Assembly: GCA_020725925.1 (NCBI GenBank) | Contig: DYTN01000001.1 | Location: 1-64,000 of the forward strand | Length of the DNA: 64,000 nt | Reading direction: 5' to 3' | Origin: Methanobacteriota archaeon | GTDB lineage: Archaea > Thermoplasmatota > Thermoplasmata > UBA10834 | Part shown: positions 25,434-35,899 of the stretch, piece after piece | Numbering within the stretch: position 1 is the stretch's first letter | How the letters are laid out: the number at the start of each line of letters is the position of its first letter | Position numbers and translations under genes: made by a program | Notes under the pieces: generated by a model | Databases searched by the model: none | What the model saw: the letters and a program-made list of their open reading frames with translations, nothing else | What the model was told of the DNA's origin: nothing

Positions 25434-26099
25434 ATGTTGCCTGACATAGCGGCCGTCAAGGGGCTGCGGAGCGTCTACTCAGACGGGCACACGTTGTACA
25501 CCATCAACGCGTCGCCGGGCAGGACCGTCTACGGCGAGCGGCTCGAGCGAGGCGAGGGCGTGGAGTTCAGAGCGTGGAACCCCACGAGATCGAAGCTGGC
25601 TGCACTGATACTCCTTGGCTGCAGGGACCTACGCCTTGACGACAGCACGAAGGTGCTCTATCTCGGGGCAGCCTCGGGGACGACCGCTTCACACGTTTCC
25701 GACATTGTCGTCAACGGGTGCGTGTTCTGCGTCGAGGTGTCCGAGAGGTCCTTCAGGGACCTCGTGGCCGTGTGCGAGTCGAGGAAGAACATGATACCGA
25801 TTCTCGCGGACGCAAACCAGCCGGAGGAGTACGCGCACATGATCGAGGGCGTGGAGTTCGTGTATCAGGACATCGCCCAGAGGAACCAGGTGGACATATT
25901 CGTAAGGAACATGGCAGCGTTCGAGGCCGAACACGGGATACTCATGCTCAAGTCCAGGAGCATCGACGTCAACCGGAGGCCGAGGGACGTGTACTCCGAC
26001 GTGAAGCGCTCGCTCTCGTCGAAGCTCCTCAAGGTCAGAGAGGTCGTCGAGCTCGACAGGTTCGCCAAGGACCACGCGGCGTTCGTCGTGGAGGCGTAG
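25434..26099 (+). CDS. flpA: Fibrillarin-like rRNA/tRNA 2'-O-methyltransferase
   Basis: A 221-residue fibrillarin. It has the AdoMet-binding motif VLYLGAASGTTASHVSDIV, the following CVEVSERSFRDLV strand and the VYQDIAQ loop. It is the catalytic part of box C/D ribonucleoproteins and methylates ribose in rRNA and tRNA. Nop5, normally a neighbour in archaea, is not next to it. TCTTTATTC about 30 bases upstream of the start is a likely promoter. The start ATG 25434 is chosen by family length. Confidence 0.9.
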   Translation: MLPDIAAVKGLRSVYSDGHTLYTINASPGRTVYGERLERGEGVEFRAWNPTRSKLAALILLGCRDLRLDDSTKVLYLGAASGTTASHVSDIVVNGCVFCVEVSERSFRDLVAVCESRKNMIPILADANQPEEYAHMIEGVEFVYQDIAQRNQVDIFVRNMAAFEAEHGILMLKSRSIDVNRRPRDVYSDVKRSLSSKLLKVREVVELDRFAKDHAAFVVEA

Positions 26100-26101
26100 G
26101 T

Positions 26102-26530
26102 TTGCCGGAACGGTTCGTCTACGTCATCGCCTTCAGGGGCGACGAGTTCGTAATGGTCCGGCACAGGGACAGGGCGTGGGAGATGCCCGGGGGAAGGGTG
26201 CTCGAGGGCGAGGTGCACGAGGACGCTGCGCGCAGGGAGTTCCTCGAGGAGACGGGCATGCGCGTGCGCATCATCGGGGAGGTCAGAAATGATGTCGAGG
26301 GGGGAAAGGTCTTCGCAGGCATTGCGGAGGGTTCAGGATCGGGCAGTCCGTCGGAGGAGAGCATAGTCGAGGTGCGAGGATTCTCCGAGCTTCCGGACGC
26401 TCTTTCCTTCCCTCTGGTCGAGTACGAGTCCATGCTGGAGCAGGCAAAACGCATGGTGGAAACCTTTAAAAGGGCGGAGCATATAGACGCCACTGCCTCG
26501 CCACTGACCAGAACGAATCGGAGTAGATAG
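26102..26530 (+). CDS. Nudix hydrolase
   Basis: About 142 residues starting at TTG 26102, three bases after the fibrillarin stop. The Nudix box is complete: GGRVLEGEVHEDAARREFLE ETGM (G x5 E x7 REFLEETGM). These enzymes cleave nucleoside diphosphates linked to another group; the substrate is not predictable. It is probably co-transcribed with fibrillarin. A TATA-like TTTAAAAG at 26465-26472, inside its 3' end, probably starts transcription of the uS15 operon. Confidence 0.8.
   Translation: MPERFVYVIAFRGDEFVMVRHRDRAWEMPGGRVLEGEVHEDAARREFLEETGMRVRIIGEVRNDVEGGKVFAGIAEGSGSGSPSEESIVEVRGFSELPDALSFPLVEYESMLEQAKRMVETFKRAEHIDATASPLTRTNRSR
26465..26472 (+). promoter_or_regulatory. TATA-like box for rps15
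   Basis: TTTAAAAG lies inside the end of the Nudix gene, about 65 bases before the uS15 start. It suggests that the uS15 operon can be transcribed separately. Confidence 0.4.
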
Positions 26531-26533
26531 GCA

Positions 26534-26989
26534 ATGTCAAGGATGCATTCGAAGAGGAAGGGATCCTCGGGATCGAGGAGGCCGATGGTGACGGAGAACC
26601 CCAAGTGGGTCCCGCTCTCGGCAGAGGAGGTCAAGGACCTCGTGGCGAAGCTCGCGGGCGATGGCATGTCGCCGGCGAAGATAGGCCTGGTCCTGAGGGA
26701 CCAATACGCCGTGCCGGACGTCAGGCTCGCGGCCGGCAAGAACATGAAGGATATTCTGGCGGAAAAGGGTGTCAAGTTCGAGCTGCCCGAGGACCTGCAG
26801 GCGCTGATGAAGCGCGCGGTCATGATGAGCACGCATGTGGGCAAGAACCCAAAGGACTTCCACAACCTCAGGGGGAGGCACCTCCTGGAGTCCAAGATCA
26901 GGCGCCTCGTGAAGTACTACAAGCGGGAAGGCGTAATCCCAGAGTCGTGGACTTACGCTCTGGACACCGCCGCACTGCAGGTCGAGTGA
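26534..26989 (+). CDS. rps15: 30S ribosomal protein uS15
   Basis: A 151-residue archaeal/eukaryotic-type uS15, longer than bacterial S15. It has the N-terminal MSRMHSKRKGSSGSRRP basic arm, KWVPLSAEEVKDLVAKLA and the C-terminal NLRGRHLLESKIRRLVKYY, which binds rRNA. The next gene, a RecJ-like DHH nuclease, starts seven bases later; this pairing is common in archaea. Confidence 0.95.
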   Translation: MSRMHSKRKGSSGSRRPMVTENPKWVPLSAEEVKDLVAKLAGDGMSPAKIGLVLRDQYAVPDVRLAAGKNMKDILAEKGVKFELPEDLQALMKRAVMMSTHVGKNPKDFHNLRGRHLLESKIRRLVKYYKREGVIPESWTYALDTAALQVE

Positions 26990-26996
26990 TGCGGCT

Positions 26997-28340
26997 ATGG
27001 TCGGGAGCATAGCCCTCCCGGACGAGTTCTCGAGCAGTCTGAAGCACGCGCTCAAGGTCGTCACTTCTGCGGAGCACGTCAGAATCGTGTCGCACTACGA
27101 TGCTGACGGGCTCGCGGCCGCCTCCATCATTTCTGGCGCGCTCGCGCGGGCGAAGAAGCGGTACCACCTCACGATCAGCAGGAGCCTCGACAACGCGATG
27201 ATCGAGTCGCTGGCGAAAGAGGGCAACGAGGCCATCTTGTTCCTAGACATGGGCTCCGGCCAGATTGACGGCCTCGAGACCCTGGACGCGAAGGTGGCCG
27301 CTCTGGACCACCACAAGCCAATCAGGAAGTCTAGGAAGGTCGTGCAGGCGAACCCGCACTTCTTCGGCATCGACGGCATGGGCGAGGCCTGCGCTTCTAG
27401 CCTGAGCCTCCTGACGGCCATCATGCTGGACCCGTGCAACTGGGACCTCTCCCCTATCGCCATCGCTGGTATCATCGGCGACAGGCAGCACATGGGTGGC
27501 ATGAAGGGCGTGAACCAGCAGATACTGGACTACGCCAGGGAGAAGGGGTTCGTGGAGACGCAGAAGGGCCTCAATCTGAAAGGGGCCTCGGTTGCCGACT
27601 CTATTGCGGACTCCGTCGACCCGTACTTCATTGGCCTTTCGGGAAGGCGCGAGAACGTGCTTGCGTTCCTCGAATCGATCCGGCTCAACCCTGACACGCC
27701 CATTGGCGCTCTGGACGAGCTGTACAGGCGGAAGCTCACGTCGATGCTCTCGCTCAGGCTCATGGGCCAGGGGTGCAGGCCGGAGACCGTCGAGGAGCTG
27801 GTGACGGAGATCCACTGGATCCCGACCATGAGCCTCAGCGCCGCAGATCTGGCCGATCTGCTAAACGCGTGCGGGAGGATGGAGCACGAGGGCCTCGGGG
27901 TTGCACTGTGCCTCGGCGACAAGGAGGCTCTCGAGATCGCGGGTGAGCTCCGGAGGGACTACAACCGCAGGATACTAGAGCGGCTCATGGCCATCGAGAG
28001 CGACGGCGTGAACCACATGAACCACATCCAGTATTTCGAAGCGCCAGACCCATCTCTGGCAGGCGCACAGTGCGGCCTCGCGATGCAATACATCCTAGAC
28101 CAGTCGAAGCCCACGCTCGCTCTCTCGAGGGTGAAGGGGAGCGTGAGGGTCTCGAGCAGGGGCACGAAGCACCTTGTCTCAAAGGGCCTCGACCTCTCCG
28201 CGGCCCTGAAGAAGGCCTCCGAGGGGGTCGGGGGCTCCGGGGGAGGCCATGCGGTCGCTGCTGGCGCGACGATTCCTGAGGGTAGGGAACAGGAGTTCCT
28301 GAACGCGGCGGACGAGCTGGTCGCACTCCAGCTCAGGTGA
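26997..28340 (+). CDS. RecJ-like DHH/DHHA1 exonuclease (archaeal GAN type)
   Basis: A 447-residue DHH-family protein. Catalytic metal motifs: IVSHYDADGLAAASI, ILFLDMGSGQ and ALDHHKP, followed by IAGIIGDRQ; the C-terminal DHHA1 part has GGSGGGHAVAAGATIP. Archaeal homologues (GAN) bind the replicative CMG helicase through GINS and degrade single-stranded DNA; that role is inferred. It lies in the rps15 operon, with its stop near a convergent small gene. Confidence 0.88.
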   Translation: MVGSIALPDEFSSSLKHALKVVTSAEHVRIVSHYDADGLAAASIISGALARAKKRYHLTISRSLDNAMIESLAKEGNEAILFLDMGSGQIDGLETLDAKVAALDHHKPIRKSRKVVQANPHFFGIDGMGEACASSLSLLTAIMLDPCNWDLSPIAIAGIIGDRQHMGGMKGVNQQILDYAREKGFVETQKGLNLKGASVADSIADSVDPYFIGLSGRRENVLAFLESIRLNPDTPIGALDELYRRKLTSMLSLRLMGQGCRPETVEELVTEIHWIPTMSLSAADLADLLNACGRMEHEGLGVALCLGDKEALEIAGELRRDYNRRILERLMAIESDGVNHMNHIQYFEAPDPSLAGAQCGLAMQYILDQSKPTLALSRVKGSVRVSSRGTKHLVSKGLDLSAALKKASEGVGGSGGGHAVAAGATIPEGREQEFLNAADELVALQLR

Positions 28341-28435
28341 ACCACAGGGGCCATTCATTCTGTGTGCGCCTATGGCCCCAAATTGAATAGCCCACAGCAC
28401 GATTACCTGAATGCAGCGGAAGTGGGGTGGCAATC

Positions 28436-29727
<1,292 letters not shown>

Positions 29728-29772
29728 TTACCACTCCCTTGTCATCCGGGGTGTCAAGGACGGTGGTCTCAA

Positions 29773-29985
29773 TTGTCCTCGGAGACTCAGTCGGAGCGGA
29801 AGAAGATGGAGGTCCTGCGCTGGGCGTCACTGATCGGTGACTTTGTGGTCGCAATCGTCTTCGTCCTGTTCGCAGGAAGCATAGGTGACATCGCGTACGT
29901 CGTGGCGATCATCGTCGTGGCCCTGGGGTTCGCATACTTCATCCTGTGGCCGCGGCTGTTCCGCGTGACCTACGGGGGCGCTTGA
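29773..29985 (+). CDS. Small two-helix membrane protein
   Basis: A 70-residue protein starting at TTG 29773, preceded by GGTGG; ATG 29806 is the alternative. A polar N-terminus is followed by two membrane helices (LIGDFVVAIVFVLFAGSIGD and IAYVVAIIVVALGFAYFILW) and a short basic tail. No function known. Confidence 0.5.
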   Translation: MSSETQSERKKMEVLRWASLIGDFVVAIVFVLFAGSIGDIAYVVAIIVVALGFAYFILWPRLFRVTYGGA

Positions 29986-30018
29986 AATCGCCTGCGCGAA
30001 CGAGCTTCGTTCGCGGTC

Positions 30019-31044
30019 CTACAGCACGATTTGCATCGACCTGCCGACCTTCTGTTGCACCGCGAGGTCGTAGACGATCTTGGCCGTGAGGCAGTCCTGG
30101 ATCGCAAGGCCCGTGGAGCAGAAGACGGTTATCTGGTCGTCGTTCTCCCTTCCAGGTTTGAGGCCTGCCACGATCTCTCCTATCTCGGCGTTGACGTCTT
30201 CCTCGGTCAGAAGGCCCTTGGAGAGGGGCACGTTGATCTCGCCCGAGTGGCTGGCCTGCTCCCAGTCGTCTATCACGAGCCTCGCGCGCTTCAGTATCTT
30301 CGGGTCCATCTCCTGCTTTCCAGGCGCGTCAGCCCCGATGCAGTTGATGTGCGTCCCAGCTCTGACCCACTCGTCCATGACTATCGGCGCCCTGGACGAT
30401 GTCGCGGTGACCAGGATGTCCGACTCGGTTGTGGCGTCCTTCGCGGACGAGACACCCTTGAACTTGCCGACCTGCTCCTTGTACTTCCGCCTGAACTCCC
30501 TGATCAGTGCCTTGGTCTTCTCGGGGTACAAGTCGTACACCCGTACCTCGTCGAAGTGCCCGAACTGCGTGATCAGAGCGAGCATCTGGGTCCTCGCCTG
30601 GTTGCCGGCGCCAATGATCCCGAGCACCTTCGGGTTCGGCCTCGCTAGGTACTTGGAGGCCACCGCGCTAGCCCCGCCCGTGCGCATGTCCGTGATGTGA
30701 GTGGCATCCATGAAGGCCAGGGGCTGACCCGTGTGGGGGTTGATGAGTACGAGGACCGCCATGACCGTCCGCATGCCGTAGTTCTTGGCGTTCTGCGGGT
30801 GGACGTTGACTATCTTGACCGCGGACACGTCCATGTCCTCGACGTACGAGGGCATGGTCCGGAGGTCGCCGTCGTATTTCTCATAGAACAGGTACATCTT
30901 TGGCGGCATCTGGGCCTTCCCGAGGCCCTTGTGCCTAAATGCGTCCTCGACCGCGCCGAGGACTTCCTTCATCCCGAGGAGCTTCCTGACCTGCTTTCCG
31001 GTCAGTATCAAGGTCCTCACCGAAGCGTGTTGTGGTGCCATCAC
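30019..31044 (-). CDS. Ornithine cyclodeaminase/alanine dehydrogenase family protein
   Basis: A 341-residue member of the OCD/mu-crystallin family. It has an N-terminal dimerisation half and a Rossmann domain with VLGIIGAGNQARTQMLALI, and the conserved ITDMRTGGASAVASKYLARP before it. Archaeal members include NAD-dependent alanine dehydrogenase; ornithine cyclodeaminase or another imine reduction is also possible. It is divergent from the sensor kinase gene, with a 135-base promoter region between. Confidence 0.85.
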   Translation of the reverse strand: MMAPQHASVRTLILTGKQVRKLLGMKEVLGAVEDAFRHKGLGKAQMPPKMYLFYEKYDGDLRTMPSYVEDMDVSAVKIVNVHPQNAKNYGMRTVMAVLVLINPHTGQPLAFMDATHITDMRTGGASAVASKYLARPNPKVLGIIGAGNQARTQMLALITQFGHFDEVRVYDLYPEKTKALIREFRRKYKEQVGKFKGVSSAKDATTESDILVTATSSRAPIVMDEWVRAGTHINCIGADAPGKQEMDPKILKRARLVIDDWEQASHSGEINVPLSKGLLTEEDVNAEIGEIVAGLKPGRENDDQITVFCSTGLAIQDCLTAKIVYDLAVQQKVGRSMQIVL

Positions 31045-31143
31045 AATGCACTACTCCGACTCGAAGCAATCTGATGCGGCGATATAAGAGTTGGCGACCT
31101 AAACAATATTGCGCCCGCTGGCGAACTGTGGCTCCGACAGCGC

Positions 31144-31150
31144 TATTTAT
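31144..31150 (+). promoter_or_regulatory. TATA box of the sensor kinase gene
   Basis: TATTTAT centred about 33 bases before the TTG start at 31180. The spacing suggests a leaderless or nearly leaderless transcript and supports this start. Confidence 0.5.
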
Positions 31151-31179
31151 CTACCACACCCCACCGAGCGAAACCTGAG

Positions 31180-33405
31180 TTGGAAAAGCGATTTAAGCTC
31201 GTACCTCCATCAGACAGTCAATACCCCCCAACTGCCGAGCTGGAGGAGACACGCAGACTCATGGAACGCAAGTTGACGGCCAGCTCCACCAACGACTACA
31301 GGGCGATCTTCGATGTCCTCAAGGCCAACTCGGGAAGGATCGTCGAGAGCTGGGCGGCAAGCACGCAGAAGTCTCAGCTGCTCAAGGGCATGGAGTTCAA
31401 CGTGCCCGAGGATGTCAGGGTCGACAAGATGCGCCACTTCTTCGACGCGCTCGTCGATAGGGCGGTCGACCCGGACAACAAGAGGGCACATGAGGTCCTC
31501 AAAGCGGCCATAAGAGGGGAGCACGCGCGCGCCCTGGGCATCGCCGCGATGGTGAAGAAGCAGAACCTGCTGAGGGACGTGATGCTCTACGTGGTCGAGC
31601 ACGACATGCCCGACCTGCCGAGGCACACCGCGAAGCTCGCGTTGGACTCCATGATCGACAAGAGCATCGAGGGCACGGTCATGATGCTCGAGGAGTACGG
31701 ACTAATGCGCGAGTCCCTGACGAAGTGCATGCCCGGGACGCCGTACGCACAGTTCTCTCTGGACCAGGGTCTCTCCCGGTTCTGCAGGTCTGCGATGGAC
31801 TACTTCGAGGTGGACTTCGTCGCTGCGTTCAAGTACGACGGCCAGGGGAACGATGTCGTGTGCCAGGCCTGCTCGGCGAAGGGCGTGGCGCTCACGAAGG
31901 ATTCGACCATACTCCTCGATTCCTTCCCGATGGCGGCCCAGGCAATCAGGGATCGGAAGACCGTCGTCTCGGAGGAGGAGCCGGCGCCTCAGCCGAAGAA
32001 GAAGGTGCTGGGCAGGCTCTCGTTCAAGCACACGGTCGCGGTGCCCTTGGTCAAGGACGAGAATGTCATAGGCCTTTTCCTCCTAGGGGACAGCTCGAGG
32101 GCCCTCCAGTTCACCCCCGACGAGGTCAGCCTCGCGGAGGACCTCGCCATGCAGCTCACGCACGTCCTCGAGAACACAAGGCTATTCAATCAGCTGAGCA
32201 TACGCACGAGGGCCCAGAAGGCCCTCATAGAGACCGCCGCCACCCTGCAGCAGGAGATCGAGTCGGACGAGATATACAGGGTCGTCGCCACGAAGTTGTC
32301 GGAGATCCTGCCGTGCAACGAACTCGCGTTCTACGTATACGACTGGACGAGGCGCGTCGGGACCCCTGTGTACGCCACTGGCCCGTACGCCACGGAGATC
32401 ATGGCCGACCGGGACTTCCCCGCGGACGACGGAATAGCGGGTTACGTGGCGCGGTCCCGGAAGGCGGAGATAGTGTTCGACACGGAGAACGACCCGCGCG
32501 GGGTGCAGATCCCTGGGACGCCTAAGATGCACACCCGCATGCTCATGGTGCCCGTCCTGGGCCAAAGGGACGTCCTGGGAGTCATAGAGGTCCAGAGGTA
32601 CCCGCCTGAGACCTTCACCCAGGAGGACCTCGAGATCGCCATCCTGTTCGCGAACCACGCCTCCGTCGCGCTTGAGAACGCCAAGCTGCTGACGGAGATC
32701 AGGCGCGTGAGGGACCAGATAGAGATGCACATGGACCTCCTCACACACGACATAGCCAACTACTCCACACCAATCATGGCCTACTTCGAGTCCCTCAGGT
32801 CCAGGAGCGACCTGGACCCCGAGGTGCTAGCGGCAGTCGAGAGAACCGCGAGGCAGGTCGAGAGCATCATGCACCTGGTCGAGATGGTCAGGACGATCGC
32901 GGTGCTCCGGGAGAGCCCAGCCAGGGCCCTCAGGAGCATGGACCTCAGGAAGGCGATCGAAGCCGCCATCTCAGAGGTCAAGACGAGGCCGCGCAGGGAG
33001 GACCTGGAGCTCGAGGTCGACCTGCCGAACGAGGCGATCATGGTGCTCGCAGACGAGATGCTGAAGAGCATCTTCACGAACCTGTTCCACAGCGCCTCCA
33101 TGCCCGAGCGGCAGGGGATCACGAAGCTCTCCATCACGGCCCAGGTCAGGAAGGACCGGAAGCTGGAATCCTGGTGGGTCAAGGTCGCACAGCCCAACAG
33201 ACCCATACCCAACCAGATGAAGGGCGAGGTCCTGAGGATGACCAAGACCTCGAAGTCGCAGCTCACGGGCGGGTTCGGGATTGGGCTCGCGGCCGCGAAG
33301 GGCATCGTGGACCGCTACGGGGGCAACATGTGGGTCTCTGACATCGTCCAAGGAGACTATTCCAAGGGGTGCGTGTTCAACATAGTGCTCCCGAGGGTGA
33401 AGTGA
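31180..33405 (+). CDS. GAF-domain sensor histidine kinase
   Basis: A 741-residue soluble protein starting at TTG 31180. Residues about 30-180 are helical and resemble the RsbR-type N-terminal sensor region. Two GAF domains follow (about 195-340 and 350-500; VAVPLVKDENVIGLFLLGDS and MLMVPVLGQRDVLGVIEVQR). Then a histidine-containing helix (MDLLTHDIANYSTPIMAYFE) and an ATPase domain with an N-box (SIFTNLFHSA) and G-box (GFGIGLAAAKGIVDRYGG). No membrane helix, so it senses an internal signal. No response regulator is adjacent. The GAF ligand is unknown. Confidence 0.85.
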   Translation: MEKRFKLVPPSDSQYPPTAELEETRRLMERKLTASSTNDYRAIFDVLKANSGRIVESWAASTQKSQLLKGMEFNVPEDVRVDKMRHFFDALVDRAVDPDNKRAHEVLKAAIRGEHARALGIAAMVKKQNLLRDVMLYVVEHDMPDLPRHTAKLALDSMIDKSIEGTVMMLEEYGLMRESLTKCMPGTPYAQFSLDQGLSRFCRSAMDYFEVDFVAAFKYDGQGNDVVCQACSAKGVALTKDSTILLDSFPMAAQAIRDRKTVVSEEEPAPQPKKKVLGRLSFKHTVAVPLVKDENVIGLFLLGDSSRALQFTPDEVSLAEDLAMQLTHVLENTRLFNQLSIRTRAQKALIETAATLQQEIESDEIYRVVATKLSEILPCNELAFYVYDWTRRVGTPVYATGPYATEIMADRDFPADDGIAGYVARSRKAEIVFDTENDPRGVQIPGTPKMHTRMLMVPVLGQRDVLGVIEVQRYPPETFTQEDLEIAILFANHASVALENAKLLTEIRRVRDQIEMHMDLLTHDIANYSTPIMAYFESLRSRSDLDPEVLAAVERTARQVESIMHLVEMVRTIAVLRESPARALRSMDLRKAIEAAISEVKTRPRREDLELEVDLPNEAIMVLADEMLKSIFTNLFHSASMPERQGITKLSITAQVRKDRKLESWWVKVAQPNRPIPNQMKGEVLRMTKTSKSQLTGGFGIGLAAAKGIVDRYGGNMWVSDIVQGDYSKGCVFNIVLPRVK

Positions 33406-33464
33406 CCGTCTCTCGAGTAAGGCATTATCTAAGGCCTACGCGTTGAAGATGTGCGGTTCTTCGG

Positions 33465-33578
33465 ATGCCGAGGCGCAAGTACGGGCGGATGGTCAAGGCC
33501 ATCATGCCAGTGCCAGAAGATAAGTGCAGGTACTGCAGGCTCGGCAGGCCGTGCCCTGTGCACAAGAAGCGGGCGTAG
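33465..33578 (+). CDS. Small zinc-binding protein (CxxC...CxxH), 37 residues
   Basis: A 37-residue frame from ATG 33465 encoding MPRRKYGRMVKAIMPVPEDK followed by CRYCRLGRPCPVHKKRA. The CxxC and CxxH pairs, six residues apart, form a credible zinc knuckle, and both ends are basic. Too short for usual calling, but gene-like in content. It sits between the sensor kinase and a convergent gene. Confidence 0.5.
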   Translation: MPRRKYGRMVKAIMPVPEDKCRYCRLGRPCPVHKKRA

Positions 33579-33594
33579 CCTGAACCTGGGCCTA

Positions 33595-33849
33595 TCAGGG
33601 CTCGATCCGCTCTTCGCGCTTTCCGCCGACCGGGTACTCCATCGCCATGTACACGTAGTTCTCCGCCTTGTCATCGTACTCGATCAGGAGGCCGGTCTTC
33701 CCAGACCTCTCGAAAGCGGTGACCCTTATTGAGTCCCTCAAGTCCGGCGGTGTCTGGGCGCGGATCTTGGCCTGCATGTCCCTTGCGGACGCCTTCATCG
33801 ATGTCTTCCCCTCGCCGAGCTCCGGCAGGGGCAGCTCCAACCTTCCCAC
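33595..33849 (-). CDS. Hypothetical small protein
   Basis: An 84-residue protein starting at GTG 33849 (MGRLELPLPELGEGKTSMKA). It has an amphipathic central helix (ARDMQAKIRAQTPPDLRDSI) and a strand-rich C-terminal part (KTGLLIEYDDKAENYVYMAM E). No family recognised. Convergent with the 37-residue zinc protein and divergent from the DsrE gene. Confidence 0.5.
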   Translation of the reverse strand: MGRLELPLPELGEGKTSMKASARDMQAKIRAQTPPDLRDSIRVTAFERSGKTGLLIEYDDKAENYVYMAMEYPVGGKREERIEP

Positions 33850-33965
33850 GTGATCACCGTCTCGAGCACGGTGTCCCAGCGTATTGAAATGTGCGGCGAA
33901 CAGGCTCGGCTCCGTTCGGTGAAACCGTAAATACGAGGGTGGCTCATCGCCGTAGTCGTAATCAG

Positions 33966-34319
33966 ATGTCTCAGCAAGTGTTGATAGTCATCAACGACGC
34001 GCCATACGGGAGCGAGAAGGCCTACAACGCCCTCAGGCTCGCGATAGCCATGCAGGCCCGGGAGAACAAGATCAACGTGTTCCTGTTGGCCGACGCGGTG
34101 TTCTGCGCAGTGCCGAAGCAGGAGACCCCGCAGGGATACTACAACATCAACGAGATGCTCGGCAGAGTGCTCTCCAAGGGAGGGCGCGTGGCCGCTTGCG
34201 GGAGCTGCATGAAGGCGCGAGGCCTCTCACTCGACGGCCTGCTCAAGGGCGTCGAGCAGGGCTCGATGGCACTGCTGTCCGAATGGACCGAGAAGTGCGA
34301 CAAGGTGCACTCGTTCTAG
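33966..34319 (+). CDS. DsrE/F-like sulfur-relay protein (copy 1)
   Basis: A 117-residue DsrE-fold protein. It starts MSQQVLIVINDAPYGSEKAY and carries Cys residues in DAVFCAVPK and in VAACGSCMKARGL; the latter lines the DsrE active-site position. Such proteins carry sulfur as persulfide or act as small thiol-handling proteins. A second copy, about 80% similar by eye, lies at 42463-42816 inside the putative island. TAAATACGAGG about 35 bases upstream is a probable promoter. Partners are not adjacent here. Confidence 0.8.
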   Translation: MSQQVLIVINDAPYGSEKAYNALRLAIAMQARENKINVFLLADAVFCAVPKQETPQGYYNINEMLGRVLSKGGRVAACGSCMKARGLSLDGLLKGVEQGSMALLSEWTEKCDKVHSF

Positions 34320-34326
34320 GCCAGTG

Positions 34327-35787
34327 TCACCTGGCCCTCCCAGAGTTCACGAACCCTGAGGCGACCGCCCTGACGGAGCTGAGGAACGGGTGCTTCGGGG
34401 GGTTCGCGACGTCGAGGCTCTCCAGCCGCTGGATCCTGAAGTAGAGCGGGGGGTGCGGGTCGAACCTCATCCACTCGCCAAACCTGCTACCTCCGGGCTC
34501 GAGGAACCGCTCTTCCAGGACGAGCCTCCGGAAACCGATCTTCTTGAGCGATTCGGCCATAACTTTCGGCCTGCCCAACACAATCCCCGCCTCCAGGTCC
34601 GCGCGCGATTCGAGGAACTTCCCGAAGAAGAATATGCCCCAGAAGACCAGGAGCAGGTAGGGCAGCCAGAAGACGCCGATGTACTCCAGATACAGGTAGA
34701 CCCTGGCGAGGTACTCGGCTATCACGAGCGAGAACAGCGCCACGGGGTCCCCCGAGCGCAGGTGGCTCAGCTCGTGCCCCACCACGAGCTCCACCTCGTC
34801 CTCCTCGAGCTGTACCAGCAACCCGATCGTGATGATCATGGTGGCGAGGCTCTTCGTGAAGCCGGTCGCCGCCGCGTTGGGCCTCGGGTCCTGGCTGATC
34901 ACTATCGCGGGCACGGAGAGCCGGAACTTCGCCGCCACCCTCTCCACGATCGAATAGACGTCCGTCCTCCTGACCAGGAAGTCCTTCTTGTCCCCCGGCA
35001 GCCCGGCTCCCGCGAACACCTCCGCCATCTTGTCAGCGCATATGTCCTCGGGCGGGCAGCCGGCGTACAGGGCGTATGCCCTCTCCTTGGCCACCCTCAC
35101 CCTGTCCCTGTACTCCTCAACGTAGTGCTTGAGCATCCCCTCGGGCACGTTCTGCTGGACGATGACGACCTCTCTCGAGCTCGGTGTGATTCGCCAGGGG
35201 CTCCTCCAGGAGGATATCCTGCCTGCAGAGAGCACGAGCCCGAGCATGATGCCTATCATCGCGATGGGCGCGTAGTCCCTGAGCCCGATCGAGTTCATGA
35301 TCGAGAGCACGACCACGCCGATGAGTATCGAGAGCAAGAACAGGTTGACCATGTTGCCCGAGAAGAGCGCCCTGAAGAGCGACTTCGACCTTCTCAGCTC
35401 GGCCGTCTTCGGGCTCCCGGGCACGAAGGCCATGTAGAGCGTGGACTTCCTGGCCTCCTCCTCGAAGAACTGGGTGACCATCAGGAGCACGTTGCCCAGC
35501 TGCTTCTCGAACCCCTCGTCCCTACCCATGGTCGAGCGCACCTCGACCCTGATCGGTCGCTCCAGGTACAGTCTGACCGTGCCCTCGTACGTGCCTCTCT
35601 CGGGGCCGGAGGTGAACTCCATGTAATGCCCCTGAGGGCTCGCGACGGCGGAGAGCTCACCCATCTTTATTCCTGGGATGCGGCCGAATGCCAGATGCTC
35701 CCTGATGAACTTCGGATATGCCAGCAGCTGCGCGTGAGCCAGCTCAGTATCGATGTTGAACCTGTGCACAAGCGGCGCGTCGGCCAT
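34327..35787 (-). CDS. M48-type membrane metallopeptidase
   Basis: A 486-residue protein with the zinc motif VVGHELSHLRSGDP and the third ligand in FLESRADLEAGI. Two membrane helices lie around residues 150-195 (LFLLSILIGVVVLSIMNSIG) and a hydrophobic hairpin (VFWLPYLLLVFWGIFFFGKF) stands after the HELSH helix, as in HtpX/Ste24-like enzymes. It probably cleaves membrane or membrane-associated proteins. The N-terminal about 140 residues are a separate domain of unknown fold. The ATG at 35787 has GGGAGAA upstream. Confidence 0.85.
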   Translation of the reverse strand: MADAPLVHRFNIDTELAHAQLLAYPKFIREHLAFGRIPGIKMGELSAVASPQGHYMEFTSGPERGTYEGTVRLYLERPIRVEVRSTMGRDEGFEKQLGNVLLMVTQFFEEEARKSTLYMAFVPGSPKTAELRRSKSLFRALFSGNMVNLFLLSILIGVVVLSIMNSIGLRDYAPIAMIGIMLGLVLSAGRISSWRSPWRITPSSREVVIVQQNVPEGMLKHYVEEYRDRVRVAKERAYALYAGCPPEDICADKMAEVFAGAGLPGDKKDFLVRRTDVYSIVERVAAKFRLSVPAIVISQDPRPNAAATGFTKSLATMIITIGLLVQLEEDEVELVVGHELSHLRSGDPVALFSLVIAEYLARVYLYLEYIGVFWLPYLLLVFWGIFFFGKFLESRADLEAGIVLGRPKVMAESLKKIGFRRLVLEERFLEPGGSRFGEWMRFDPHPPLYFRIQRLESLDVANPPKHPFLSSVRAVASGFVNSGRAR

Positions 35788-35899
35788 CTGTTCTCCCGAC
35801 GGACATGTGCTCATGCGTATAGAGCTTTTCACCGCCCGAGCTATCACGTTCGCCTGAACGCTTTTGACGCGGCAGGGGAATCCCGGTCCGGGTCTTGAG

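Noticed and set aside
34390-35898. A 502-codon plus-strand open frame opposite the M48 peptidase
   Set aside because: It lies entirely across the well-supported M48 gene. Its residues are typical of an antisense frame in G/C-rich DNA (many Arg, Val, His, Pro) and no motif is seen.
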